Source of the DNA: Acidobacteriota bacterium
GTDB lineage: Bacteria > Acidobacteriota > Thermoanaerobaculia > Multivoradales > J023
DNA: 64,000 bases
NCBI GenBank assembly: GCA_029263315.1
Contig: JAJCXR010000033.1
Span: forward strand, 57,856 to 121,855
Direction of reading: 5' to 3'
Positions 9,833-16,844 of the stretch are shown here, in pieces. The position numbers and the translations under genes were made by a program. Within the stretch, counting starts at the first letter, position 1. Each line of letters starts with the position of its first letter. Under the pieces are notes generated by a model. That model worked only from the letters and a program-made list of their open reading frames with translations. It was not told the origin of the DNA and did not search any database.

Positions 9833-9911
9833 GGCGAGAGTCCTTGCAAGAAAGAGCCCAGCGTGGGGAGACCTCGTGCTGGCGGGAGAGGCCGCTAGGG
9901 AGGAGGCAGGA

Positions 9912-9930
9912 GCCCATAAATCTTATGGGC
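9912..9930. promoter_or_regulatory. Perfect inverted repeat, candidate enhancer site for the NtrC-type regulator
   Basis: GCCCATAA and TTATGGGC are perfect 8-nt inverted repeats separated by ATC. The site is AT-rich compared with its surroundings. It ends about 105 nt upstream of the -24/-12 promoter at 10036, a usual distance for sigma-54 activator binding, and also lies in the kinase operon's upstream region. Binding by the adjacent regulator is an inference. Confidence 0.5.
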
Positions 9931-10035
9931 CGGCACCTTGAGCGTCAAGGAGACGACCCGACGATGTCGCGCCCGTCGGCGGGCTGTCCCTTTAGGAAAC
10001 CGGGCCCAGAAGGTGGTCTTGGTGCATCTGGCCCG

Positions 10036-10051
10036 CGGCATGGGTCTTGCT
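10036..10051 (+). promoter_or_regulatory. Sigma-54 (-24/-12) promoter
   Basis: CGGCATGGGTCTTGCT matches the consensus TGGCACG-N4-TTGCW at all but two specified positions. The invariant GG and GC are exactly 10 nt apart. Transcription would start near 10062, leaving a leader of about 43 nt before ATG 10105. It sits beside a sigma-54 activator operon. Confidence 0.65.
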
Positions 10052-10104
10052 CTCCAGCAGGGATTCCTGGACAGCCAATTCGACAACCACACTGGAGATT
10101 CCCG

Positions 10105-11004
10105 ATGCTCTTTCGCCTCCTCAGCCTCAGTCTGCTCGTCCTCGCCACCGGTTCGCCCCTCTTTGCTGGCGGCGCCTGGGTGCCCGAGCCCGGCCATGGC
10201 AACGTCCAATTCGGCTTCAGCCGCAAGACCGCCCACACCTCGTGGAACGCCTACGGCGACGTCATCGCCCACTCCGGCCGCTTCCAGAACCATGACTTCC
10301 GTTACCTCTACCTGGCGGGCGAAATCGGCCTGCGTCGCGGTTGGTCGGCGGACTTCGTGGTCACCTGGCTCGACGGTCGCGAGGGACCCGACGGCGATTT
10401 GCATCAGAACGAAGGCTGGTCCGATGCCTGGTTCGGGCTCAAATACGGCTGGGGCAATGCTGCGCGTCCGATGGCACTGCGCCTCGAGGTACGCACCCCG
10501 GTGCTCTACGACATCTCCGGCCCCTACACCCTCGAGCTGTACAACAGCGATGGAGAGTTGGTGGCGAACAGTCCCGAGTGGCGGGGCCTTTTGAAACACG
10601 ATGTCACCCTCTACTGGCTCCACAGCCGCTCCCTGGGTGGCGGTAAAGGATGGGCGACCGTCGAGGTGGGTTACACCTGGCGCGAGGGCGCCCCCGCGGA
10701 CCAGCTGCCGGTGAACCTCGACGCCGGCTGGACCCTGCCTTGGGCCGGGCTGATGGTCAAGGGCTCGGTGGCCTGGCGGCAGAGCCTGGGCAATGATTCC
10801 GCTCGCCGGCCCGAGGACCGCTTCGGCTCCCGCCAGGGTTACACCTTCAACGACGCCAGCATGGCCCGCGGCGGACTCTCCTTCCTCCTGCCCTTCGGAG
10901 AACGCAACCGGTGGTATGCCGAAGCGGGCTACAATATTTGGTTCTGGGGGCGCTCGGCCCGGCAGTACGAAGAACCCTTTGCGTCGCTCAGCTTTCGCTT
11001 TTGA
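10105..11004 (+). CDS. Outer-membrane beta-barrel protein
   Basis: This encodes 299 residues from ATG 10105, with GGAG 7 nt upstream. Upstream in-frame ATGs lie across the promoter region and are not used here. The signal peptide is MLFRLL followed by a hydrophobic stretch ending in LFAGG. The mature protein alternates polar and aromatic residues in amphipathic strands and ends in SLSFRF, a C-terminal Phe typical of barrels recognised by the BAM complex. I estimate 10-12 strands. Function is unknown, and transport or sensing of a small substrate is possible. A sigma-54 promoter directly upstream and a divergent sigma-54 activator operon suggest regulated expression. Confidence 0.8.
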   Translation: MLFRLLSLSLLVLATGSPLFAGGAWVPEPGHGNVQFGFSRKTAHTSWNAYGDVIAHSGRFQNHDFRYLYLAGEIGLRRGWSADFVVTWLDGREGPDGDLHQNEGWSDAWFGLKYGWGNAARPMALRLEVRTPVLYDISGPYTLELYNSDGELVANSPEWRGLLKHDVTLYWLHSRSLGGGKGWATVEVGYTWREGAPADQLPVNLDAGWTLPWAGLMVKGSVAWRQSLGNDSARRPEDRFGSRQGYTFNDASMARGGLSFLLPFGERNRWYAEAGYNIWFWGRSARQYEEPFASLSFRF

Positions 11005-11124
11005 GGAGCGCTCTTGTGTGCAGTGGGGTGGCTCCCTGAAGACGTTCCCGGCCCGGGCATACCCCTCACCGTCTGGCGTTGGTCGGCCATCGGGGGTGGA
11101 CGAAATCTCGACCGGGCACACATT

Positions 11125-11155
11125 TTGACGACTCGAGGCCATGGTGGGCTATTAT
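11125..11155 (+). promoter_or_regulatory. Possible sigma-70-type promoter for the ECF sigma gene
   Basis: TTGACG at 11125-11130 and TATTAT at 11150-11155 are separated by 19 nt (18 nt if CTATTA is taken as the -10). They lie about 50 nt before ATG 11206. The wide spacing makes this tentative. Confidence 0.35.
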
Positions 11156-11205
11156 CCTATGTCCCAACCGGACCCCTGCCACGGATCCGGTGAGGCATAG
11201 ACATC

Positions 11206-12081
11206 ATGCAAGCACATGCCCAATCATTGTCCGGCCGTGATCTGGTGGGCCGACCCCCAGACGAGGCCCTACCCCTCCTACTGGAGACCTATGGCGGACG
11301 GCTCTTCGGGCTGAGTCTCAAGCTCTGCGGACATCCGGAAGATGCGGAGGATCTGGTTCAGGAAATTTTTCTGATCGCCCTGCGCAAGTGGCATCAATTC
11401 AACGGCGAGGCACATCCGACGACCTGGCTGTACACCATCGCTGCGCGGGCCTGTGCTCGGCGGCGGCGCAAGCGTGCCGGTGAGCCCCGAACCATCGATT
11501 CACTGACGGAGCTCCTGCCAAGCGCCGAAGCCCGGATCCCGAACCTCGAGATCGCTGGCAATCCCCTCGACCAACAACTGCAGCGAGAAGCTCGAGAGGG
11601 CGTCGATCGAGCCATCGCAAGTTTGCCGACGCATTTCCGGTTACCGCTGGTGCTCAAGGAAATCGTCGAATTGTCGATCGCAGAAATTGCTGCCATCCTC
11701 GGTTTGAAGGAAGCGACCGTCAAGACCCGCGTTCACCGAGGGCGATTGCTATTGCGTCGCGAGCTGTCACGCGTCCTACCAACGCAAGAGGCACCACCCC
11801 CCGATCATTCTCGACAGATGTGTCTTGATCTGCTGAAAGCCAAGCAGGAGTCGCTGGATCGCGGCGTCCCCTTTGGCGTGCATCAAGAGGATCTGTGCCT
11901 ACGTTGTCAGGCCCTGTTCGCCACCCTGGACCTCACCAAGGAGACCTGCAGGAGCCTGGGTCGCGGTGAGTTGCCAACAAGACTTCGCGAAGTCCTTGCG
12001 AAGGCTTTTGCCGAGTCGGCGAGCAGCGATGCCGGCAAACCTCGACACCGGCAAGACAACTTGAGACTCGCCACCGGCTGA
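11206..12081 (+). CDS. ECF-type sigma factor with Cys-containing C-terminal extension
   Basis: This encodes 291 residues. Sigma region 2 covers about 22-92 (LLLETYGGRLFGLSLKL, DAEDLVQEIFL, TWLYTIAARA), and sigma region 4 covers about 130-190 (LPLVLKEIVELSIAEIAAIL, then the helix EATVKTRVHRGR). Most ECF factors end near 190 residues. This one continues for about 100 more, with Cys206, His226, Cys231, Cys234 and Cys248. The His-x4-Cys-x2-Cys arrangement resembles, but does not exactly match, the zinc motif of ZAS anti-sigma factors. No separate anti-sigma gene adjoins it, so the extension may provide redox or metal control in cis. A terminator hairpin follows. Confidence 0.88.
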   Translation: MQAHAQSLSGRDLVGRPPDEALPLLLETYGGRLFGLSLKLCGHPEDAEDLVQEIFLIALRKWHQFNGEAHPTTWLYTIAARACARRRRKRAGEPRTIDSLTELLPSAEARIPNLEIAGNPLDQQLQREAREGVDRAIASLPTHFRLPLVLKEIVELSIAEIAAILGLKEATVKTRVHRGRLLLRRELSRVLPTQEAPPPDHSRQMCLDLLKAKQESLDRGVPFGVHQEDLCLRCQALFATLDLTKETCRSLGRGELPTRLREVLAKAFAESASSDAGKPRHRQDNLRLATG

Positions 12082-12167
12082 GCTCCACTCGCCCTCGGCG
12101 AAGGCGTAGAGAGTGGCGGCGGGCAAGCCGCCGACCAGGGGTCGGGCCATCAATCGGCTCAAAACAA

Positions 12168-12217
12168 ACTCGGGGCAACCGGCAGGCCGCGGGTGGCCTG
12201 CCTAAGTTGCCCCGAGT
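12168..12217 (-). terminator. Strong hairpin between convergent genes
   Basis: Outer arms ACTCGGGGCAAC and GTTGCCCCGAGT (12 bp) enclose inner arms GGCAGGCC and GGCCTGCC around a 6-nt loop. Read on the minus strand the stem is followed by TTTGTTTT, so it is a good rho-independent terminator for the gene ending at 12243. On the plus strand the tail is CTCTCC, a weaker stop for the sigma-factor gene. Confidence 0.8.
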
Positions 12218-12242
12218 CTCTCCTCAAAGTGGAGCTTGTTGG

Positions 12243-12896
12243 CTAGTCGCGAAGATATAGCTTGAGGACAAAGGCCGCTCCGATGGCCCCTCCGGCGACA
12301 CCGGGAGGAGCCCCGGCCCACCAAACGTCGACGGTATAGACGCCGGGCCGGATCTCATGCTCGTCGTAACCAACTTTCTGAAAGAAGTTGGCGCCGAGCA
12401 TATCGACGTCGCGTTCCGCTTCGAGGGCCACCGCCGGGCTGGGAATACCGAAAGGATTTTCGAAGTGGCCCACCATGTGCTGCGGGCCACCGGTTTCCGG
12501 CGTCAAGGTGACTTGGATCAAGGTCATCGGTGCCACACCGTAGGTCTGGGCGCTGCCCAAGATGACGCTGAGATGGGCATTGAGGCATTCGCCCTCTTCC
12601 AAGGACACTTCTTTGACCGTCAGCACCGGCGTCGGATCGAATTGTCCACCTTCACCGCCGCCGGGACCGGTGCCAAAAATGGCGGGCGTCGCATGCAGCG
12701 CCTCGTCAGCGGCGTCGATCACCGTGGTCACCTTGCCTCTGCAAGACAGGGCCGTATGGGCGAGCGAAGGCCTTTCGCTGTCGGGTTTTTCGGGGAAAAA
12801 GCCGGACTCTGCGGCGCTCGCCCCCTGGGCTGCGCCAAACATGACGACCAACGCGGTCAAACCGATGGACCAAATCATTTTCTTGCTGAGTTTCAT
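12243..12896 (-). CDS. Secreted protein of unknown function
   Basis: This encodes 217 residues from ATG 12896, with AGGAG 7 nt upstream. The longer in-frame extension lacks such a site. The signal peptide is MKLSKK, a hydrophobic core and ASAAES at the cleavage region. The mature protein is acidic, has two Cys (SCRG and GECLN) that could form one disulfide, and ends in a beta-rich stretch with a Gly/Ala-rich loop. I recognise no family. It converges with the ECF sigma gene across a shared hairpin. Control by that sigma factor is possible but not shown by any promoter I can see. Confidence 0.7.
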   Translation of the reverse strand: MKLSKKMIWSIGLTALVVMFGAAQGASAAESGFFPEKPDSERPSLAHTALSCRGKVTTVIDAADEALHATPAIFGTGPGGGEGGQFDPTPVLTVKEVSLEEGECLNAHLSVILGSAQTYGVAPMTLIQVTLTPETGGPQHMVGHFENPFGIPSPAVALEAERDVDMLGANFFQKVGYDEHEIRPGVYTVDVWWAGAPPGVAGGAIGAAFVLKLYLRD

Positions 12897-13373
12897 TTTA
12901 GATCTCCTGTCGTGAGTTGGGTGTGAGCATGCTTGCAGTCCTCTCAGAAGTCGAATCGTCACCTCCATTTCTCGATGGTTAGTGGGCTCGGCCTGCGGCG
13001 CATTGAACAAGCGGGCGGCCATGATCGGTCTAGATGTAGAGAAAGGCGCATATGGCAGTTAAACGATGGAATGATTTGCAGCGGTGCGGCGAAATCGCGA
13101 AGCAGTTTTCAGAAGATGGATGGCCGAAACGCCGCTCTGGGCAACAGCTCTGAGGAAACCGACGAGGCGGATCGACCGTGTATTTTGTCCTTCGTTACTG
13201 TATAAGGCGAGAATCTTTCGCCGACACCCTCAGGCAGTCTTCAGGTTGGGCTTCTAGAGTCTCCTCGATGCTTCTGTGATGGACCCATAGGGCGTCCGAC
13301 GACGAGAGCCGCTGAGCCGCCCGAGGCGCTGCTCAGCTCCTAGAACCCAAGTCAAAGATCCGGAGTCGCTGTC
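12897..13373. other. Intergenic region upstream of two divergent genes
   Basis: These 477 bases lie between the leftward secreted-protein gene and the rightward VTC operon. I find no coding frame with a convincing start. A TATAAG at 13201-13206 could be a -10 for the VTC operon but has no -35 partner at normal spacing. The VTC gene has GGAG 8 nt before its ATG. Confidence 0.4.
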
Positions 13374-14102
13374 ATGACAACACCCCGCTTCGAGCTCAAG
13401 TACCGAGTGACCGAAGACGTCGCCGAGGCCATTCACCAGGTCGCCAGCTTCCACATGGAACCCGACGCCCACTCACGGCTCGGCCAGTATGTGGTCAATA
13501 GTCTCTACTTCGACACCCCACAGGACGAGGACGCCTTCGAGACTGGAGAAGGCGTTGCACTGCGTTCCAAAGTGAGGCTGCGCTGCTACGACCGGGATCC
13601 CCAACCGCCATTTTTCCTCGAGTTGAAACAGCGCTTCGGCTCATCGATTTCGAAAATCCGGGCTTCCGTCAGTGCGGACGACGCGCAGCGTCTGGTGGAC
13701 GGGCTTCCCCCCGCAGCTCACGACGCCAGCCGTCGGGATTTGGAGACCATCCGCGAGGTCATCGATCACCGCGAGATGGGACCGCGGGTCTGGGTGAAGT
13801 ACGAACGCTGTGCTTGGGTCAGCCCCTGGGGTGACGGCGCCCGCCTGACCTTCGACCGCCAACTCGAAACCCAAGGTGTTGAGCCTTGTTCTGCCCTGAG
13901 CCCGTCGCCTCGAGGATGGTCGTTTCCGGAATTGGACGACCGGGTGGTGATCGAGCTCAAATTTTTTGGCGCCGCGCCGCGCTGGATGCAGCGTCTGGCC
14001 CAGGACTTCGAGCTCGAGCGCACCTCGTGCTCGAAGTACGGTCTCGGGCTCTTTGCCCTCGAGCAATCTTCGGCCATTTCGGTCTTGGCTCAAGTCCCGT
14101 GA
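13374..14102 (+). CDS. VTC-domain protein (polyphosphate polymerase-like)
   Basis: This encodes 242 residues, the usual length of a stand-alone bacterial VTC domain. It begins with RFELKYRV and has SLYFDTP, KVRLRCY and FFLELKQR. It ends with VVIELKF, and the SKYGLG near the C-terminus is typical of the family. These basic and acidic residues line the tunnel of the triphosphate-tunnel fold. In yeast Vtc4 that tunnel makes polyphosphate from ATP. Activity in the bacterial members is inferred from the fold. No signal peptide is present, so it is cytoplasmic. The next gene, a DUF4956 membrane protein, overlaps its stop by 4 nt, a known pairing in bacteria. Confidence 0.88.
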   Translation: MTTPRFELKYRVTEDVAEAIHQVASFHMEPDAHSRLGQYVVNSLYFDTPQDEDAFETGEGVALRSKVRLRCYDRDPQPPFFLELKQRFGSSISKIRASVSADDAQRLVDGLPPAAHDASRRDLETIREVIDHREMGPRVWVKYERCAWVSPWGDGARLTFDRQLETQGVEPCSALSPSPRGWSFPELDDRVVIELKFFGAAPRWMQRLAQDFELERTSCSKYGLGLFALEQSSAISVLAQVP

Positions 14103-14788
14103 ACGAGATCTTCCACACCTTCTTGGCCGAGTCTTCGGGCGCTGCGTCGGTCGGCCTGCGGGAGGTTCTGCTACGCCTTCTGGTGGCCTTCCTGGCCGGC
14201 ATTGCGGTGGCTTTTGTCTATCGCGCCTCCCACACGACCTTGAACTACAGCCAGAACTACGTGCAGGCGCTGGTGCTGCTCAGCCAGGTGGTGGCGGTCA
14301 TCATGTGCGTGGTGGGGGACAGCCTGGCGCGAGCTTTTGGTCTCGGTGCCGCCCTCGCCATCGTCCGCTTTCGGACGCCGATCAAGGACGCCCTCGACAC
14401 CGCATTTCTCTTCCTCGCCGTGGCGGTGGGCATGGCAGCGGGGGTGGGGGCGGAGGTCCTGGCGCTGGTGGCGGCGGTCTCCATCGGAGCCGTCGCCCTC
14501 TTTCTTTCGTGGAGCTCCTTTGGGGCTCGCAGCCAGGCGGAGGGGTTGTTGCGATTCCGCTTTGGCGGTGATGCTGGCGAGCGGGAACGGATTGCCAGCA
14601 TAGTGGGCAACCACTGTAGCTCCTTCCGCCTGAGTGGCTTGAGAAGTGTCAGCGGTGATGAGGACGAGCTGATTTATGACCTCGACCTGCGTCACCAAGA
14701 CAGCGGCCCAGCCCTGGTGAGTGAGCTCAAGGGCGCCGGTGTGCATGCCGTTTCCTTGCTACCCGCGGCGCGGGTTCAAGGGGGATGA
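14099..14788 (+). CDS. DUF4956-family membrane protein
   Basis: This encodes 229 residues from GTG 14099, which overlaps the VTC stop codon (GTGA). A longer in-frame extension would lie inside the VTC gene and is rejected. Four hydrophobic helices lie within about residues 20-140, with the family signature ALAIVRFRTPIKD between helices 2 and 3. A soluble C-terminal domain of about 80 residues follows. DUF4956 proteins commonly accompany VTC-domain proteins. A role in anchoring the polymerase or moving its product across the inner membrane is an inference. The following gene overlaps by 4 nt. Confidence 0.87.
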   Translation: MNEIFHTFLAESSGAASVGLREVLLRLLVAFLAGIAVAFVYRASHTTLNYSQNYVQALVLLSQVVAVIMCVVGDSLARAFGLGAALAIVRFRTPIKDALDTAFLFLAVAVGMAAGVGAEVLALVAAVSIGAVALFLSWSSFGARSQAEGLLRFRFGGDAGERERIASIVGNHCSSFRLSGLRSVSGDEDELIYDLDLRHQDSGPALVSELKGAGVHAVSLLPAARVQGG

Positions 14789-15855
14789 TGGCCATGTTGC
14801 CCAATCTATCTCTCAACGCCCGTCGACGCCTGACCGTTGTCGTTTGGCTGCTGGGATTGGTGACCGCGGCGGTGCTGCTCGCCCGGCGACCGACGGCGGA
14901 CCTTCGCGCCCTCGCTTGGGCAGGGTCTGTGGTGCTGGCGGCGCCGCAGGACGGTGCCCTCTCGAGTCTCGAGGTTTCGCTGCATCAAGCGGTGTCCAGG
15001 GGTGAGCTGGTGGCGCGATTCGATCCCGGGCAGCTGGTCGCCCGTGGCGAGGTCCTGAGGGCTGAATTCGAAGCCATGGACCACCGGGTGGCTTCGCAGC
15101 AAGACGGCAAGGCACGCTTGCTGCAGAAAGATGAAGAGGAGGCGAGTCTCGAGCTGGCGAAGCTGTCGGCCGGCATCGAGGAAGACGAAGCCCGGCGGGC
15201 GGCTCTCCGCCAAAAGCTGATCATCGACGAGCGGTTGGTGGCTGAGGGAGTGGTGTCGGCCGAACGGGCCGCTGGCCTGCGTCGCGAGATCGAGGTGGTC
15301 GAAAGTCGTTTGTCCGCCGACCGATCGCGCCGCCTTCTCGCCCAGCGCAACCTGCGCCAGGCGGGCTGGCGCGTTGAGACGGCAGCCGGTCCCAACCCGT
15401 GGCTGGCCGAAGCCGCCCGACTCCGCCTATCCGAGATCGAGGTGCGGCTCGAGCGTCTCGATGTGCACAGTCCGACCGCCGGCCAAGTGAGCGAGATCTT
15501 CGGAGCCGAGGGGGAGTGGCTCGAGGCTGGAGACCCGGTGGTGCGCATTTCGCCGCTAGCGGCTGTCGAAGTCCATGCCTGGCTCGATGGTGAGGTTGCG
15601 CCGGACTTCGTCGTGGGTACGGCAGCTGAGATCCGGCGCGCCAACGGCCAGCGGCTTGCCGGTCACGTCCTCAGCATCGGTGCTGAGCGTCTGTCGCTGC
15701 CGGAGGCTCTATGGCAACGGACCGATCTCCCAGAGTGGGGATACCTCATCCGAATCGCCCTCGGAGGCGGGGTTCTCACCCCTGGCGAACCCGTTCATGT
15801 GGGCCTCCTGGATGCCCCCGTCACGTCGGCTCAAGCGGACGGGCTGGCAGAATAG
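14785..15855 (+). CDS. HlyD-like membrane fusion protein
   Basis: This encodes 356 residues from ATG 14785, whose A overlaps the TGA of the DUF4956 gene. Further ATGs at 14788 and 14794 are possible starts; the last has the best spacing to AAGGGGG. One N-terminal membrane helix (about 13-33) is followed by a biotinyl/lipoyl-like half, then a helical hairpin rich in Glu, Arg and Leu (about 85-200). The second half-motif (VHSPTAGQVSEIF) and a beta-barrel end the protein. This is the layout of periplasmic adaptors of type I secretion or RND pumps, yet no ABC or RND transporter gene is adjacent. It may act with the DUF4956 protein or with a distant pump. Confidence 0.8.
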   Translation: MMAMLPNLSLNARRRLTVVVWLLGLVTAAVLLARRPTADLRALAWAGSVVLAAPQDGALSSLEVSLHQAVSRGELVARFDPGQLVARGEVLRAEFEAMDHRVASQQDGKARLLQKDEEEASLELAKLSAGIEEDEARRAALRQKLIIDERLVAEGVVSAERAAGLRREIEVVESRLSADRSRRLLAQRNLRQAGWRVETAAGPNPWLAEAARLRLSEIEVRLERLDVHSPTAGQVSEIFGAEGEWLEAGDPVVRISPLAAVEVHAWLDGEVAPDFVVGTAAEIRRANGQRLAGHVLSIGAERLSLPEALWQRTDLPEWGYLIRIALGGGVLTPGEPVHVGLLDAPVTSAQADGLAE

Positions 15856-16094
15856 TGTCGCAGGACCTATCTGAAGTGCATTCTTTTCCGGACTGAAGGC
15901 CCAATGGTGGCGGGTGTGGTGTCCTTCGAGGCATCTGCCGAGGTTGTCGGACGAAGTCAGACTCTGCCCGGCAGATGGGAAAAAAGTCACCGGTAGGGAC
16001 GGAGATAGCGGCAGATCGCGTCGCAACTGATCCGCGGGCCTGTGAGGTTCTCGGCCCGGGTCCCTTAGTGACTGCGGTAGTTACTGCGGTTGGG

Positions 16095-16532
16095 TCATTT
16101 CGCTGCAGCAGTCGAGACCGACTTCGAGCATTTTGGGGTCTGGCAAGTACAACCCTCGGGGCCAATGCAGGTCGGCGGGGTGCAGTTGTTGAGCTTGGTG
16201 GGCTTGCAGCCGCCCGTCGTGCAGGACGAACCGGTACAACCGGAGTGAGAACAGGTTGTTTTTAGATCGAGCGCCAGGCCGGAGACCAGCATGACGCGAA
16301 AAGCTTGCGTGCTCTCGGTCAAGCTATCTCCGTCGGAGCTCGCCCATTCCGATACCTCCATCGCGCCGACCGCATCGGAGGTCTGGGTCATCAAACCCAA
16401 GATCAAGAGGTCGCCATCATCCAGAATAACCTCTCGGGGAGTCTCTTCCGGAGTGTTGTCGGTGGCTAAGGCCGGCTGTACCAGGCACGCAAAAAGAGCA
16501 AGGATCATCACTGAGAACATGAGTCTCTTCAT
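16095..16532 (-). CDS. Small Cys-rich exported protein
   Basis: This encodes 145 residues from ATG 16532, with GGAG 6 nt upstream. An ATG 12 nt earlier is less well placed. MKRLMF and a hydrophobic core ending in PALAT form a signal peptide. A middle part with an acidic DDGD motif leads to a C-terminal region of about 45 residues holding nine Cys, mostly as GC, TC or SC steps. I do not recognise the family. Options include a disulfide-knotted surface protein, a metal-binding protein or a precursor peptide; no modifying-enzyme gene is adjacent. It stands alone in an AT-richer patch with its own promoter. Confidence 0.65.
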   Translation of the reverse strand: MKRLMFSVMILALFACLVQPALATDNTPEETPREVILDDGDLLILGLMTQTSDAVGAMEVSEWASSDGDSLTESTQAFRVMLVSGLALDLKTTCSHSGCTGSSCTTGGCKPTKLNNCTPPTCIGPEGCTCQTPKCSKSVSTAAAK

Positions 16533-16580
16533 CTGCTTCTCCATTCAGCTGTTGTGGGAAAATTCCCGGTCGTTTGAACA

Positions 16581-16609
16581 ATAGTACAGATCTATAAATC
16601 TGGGGTCAA
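16581..16609 (-). promoter_or_regulatory. Sigma-70-type promoter of the Cys-rich gene
   Basis: On the minus strand TTGACC (16609-16604) and TACTAT (16586-16581) are separated by exactly 17 nt. Transcription would start near 16574, giving a leader of about 41 nt to ATG 16532. This is the best-formed housekeeping-type promoter I found in the window. Confidence 0.65.
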
Positions 16610-16612
16610 GAC

Positions 16613-16624
16613 TATGTGCACATA
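16613..16624. promoter_or_regulatory. Perfect 12-nt palindrome, candidate operator
   Basis: TATGTGCACATA lies just upstream of the -35 hexamer of the leftward promoter, centred near -44 relative to the predicted start. That position suits an activator binding beside RNA polymerase. The protein that binds is unknown. Confidence 0.35.
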
Positions 16625-16831
16625 TTTATCTATAGAGATGTCTTTTTTGGCCCATTGATTGGGCTTTGTGCCCCTGGAATCCCATCCGAGAGTCCCGGGG
16701 GCTGTTGGCTTCTGTCTTGTGGGGCGTCGATTCCTTGGCACATGTGGCGGCCGCCAAGGCGTAGCTTCAGACAAGGTTCATAGATCCCCGGGCGATGGAT
16801 CTCCAACAAGATTTTGCAACCGCGGCGAGGC

Positions 16832-16837
16832 TATACT
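16832..16837 (+). promoter_or_regulatory. -10-like TATACT for a probable leaderless mRNA
   Basis: TATACT ends 7 nt before ATG 16845, so transcription should begin at or within a base or two of the start codon. There is no Shine-Dalgarno at a usable distance. Confidence 0.45.
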
Positions 16838-16844
16838 CACGCCC

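Larger units (their letters stand above)
16533..16844. other. AT-richer intergenic region between divergent genes
   Basis: These 312 bases separate the Cys-rich gene from the TPR lipoprotein gene. They hold a leftward sigma-70-type promoter, a 12-nt palindrome and a rightward TATACT, each listed separately. An in-frame upstream extension of the TPR gene to 16659 has no ribosome site or signal sequence and is not accepted. Confidence 0.5.

Noticed and set aside
9847..9862. A leftward -24/-12-like sequence before the kinase gene
   Set aside because: GG and GC spacing is right, but the -24 half matches poorly. The start would fall about 5 nt before ATG and remove the AAGGA ribosome site.
9844..10104. 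An N-terminal extension of the beta-barrel gene
   Set aside because: It runs across the sigma-54 promoter and palindrome, while ATG 10105 has a ribosome site and starts a proper signal peptide.
15856..16094. A terminator after the HlyD-like gene
   Set aside because: The best candidate, a 6-bp stem near 16035, has a long loop and no T-run on either strand, so I do not list it.
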